Shown in pieces: positions 5,695-5,790 of a DNA stretch of 5,790 nt. The stretch comes from DASPKW01 sp038244055 (GTDB lineage Bacteria; Planctomycetota; Phycisphaerae; Tepidisphaerales; Tepidisphaeraceae). A program made the translations under genes and the position numbers. Under the pieces are notes generated by a model. The model was not told the origin of the DNA. It did no database searches and worked only from the letters and a program-made list of their open reading frames with translations. Within the stretch, counting starts at the first letter, position 1. Each line of letters starts with the position of its first letter. The stretch spans positions 1 to 5,790 of the forward strand of contig JBBRTW010000454.1 of NCBI GenBank assembly GCA_038244055.1. Direction: 5' to 3'.

Positions 5695-5790
<96 letters not shown>

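Overview
The window carries part of a flagellar gene cluster with all genes on the + strand: a partial TPR protein, a FlgN-like chaperone, a soluble sensor histidine kinase, an NtrC-family sigma-54 response regulator, then flgB, flgC and fliE. The order flgB-flgC-fliE is classical for the proximal rod and MS-ring junction. The kinase/regulator pair is the FlgS/FlgR (or FleS/FlrB-type) kind that switches on sigma-54-dependent rod and hook genes. GC-rich coding sequence, degenerate intergenic heptamer arrays and a 36-bp dispersed repeat of a type I recall from planctomycetes and other large soil or freshwater genomes suggest a planctomycete, perhaps Phycisphaerae-like. That assignment is inference from style and not from a marker gene.

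Layout: 1-861 is the 3' part of a TPR gene. 862-1053 holds a heptamer array, dispersed-repeat copy 1, and a palindrome overlapping a weak sigma-54-like site. flgN-like is at 1054-1494. An inverted heptamer array fills 1485-1653. The histidine kinase is at 1670-2518 and a second inverted array fills 2515-2637. The response regulator is at 2653-4014. The 243-bp spacer 4015-4257 has a short heptamer array and a 9-bp-period block. flgB is at 4258-4659. The spacer 4660-4835 has a 17-bp-period duplication and dispersed-repeat copy 2. flgC is at 4836-5249. The spacer 5250-5367 has a 9-bp inverted repeat. fliE is at 5368-5694 and a heptamer array runs off the window end. No gap exceeds 300 bases.

How it works together: the cytosolic kinase probably reads the state of flagellar assembly and phosphorylates the regulator at D52. 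The regulator would then activate sigma-54 RNA polymerase at flagellar promoters. FliE, FlgB and FlgC build the base of the rod, and the FlgN-like protein would escort hook-filament junction proteins to the export gate.

The most unusual feature is non-coding. Five of the seven genes end exactly where a 7-bp tandem array begins, with the stop codon inside or touching the array. Two complete intergenic arrays flip orientation halfway and can fold into long hairpins that fill the space from stop codon to next Shine-Dalgarno. The protein genes themselves look ordinary and intact.
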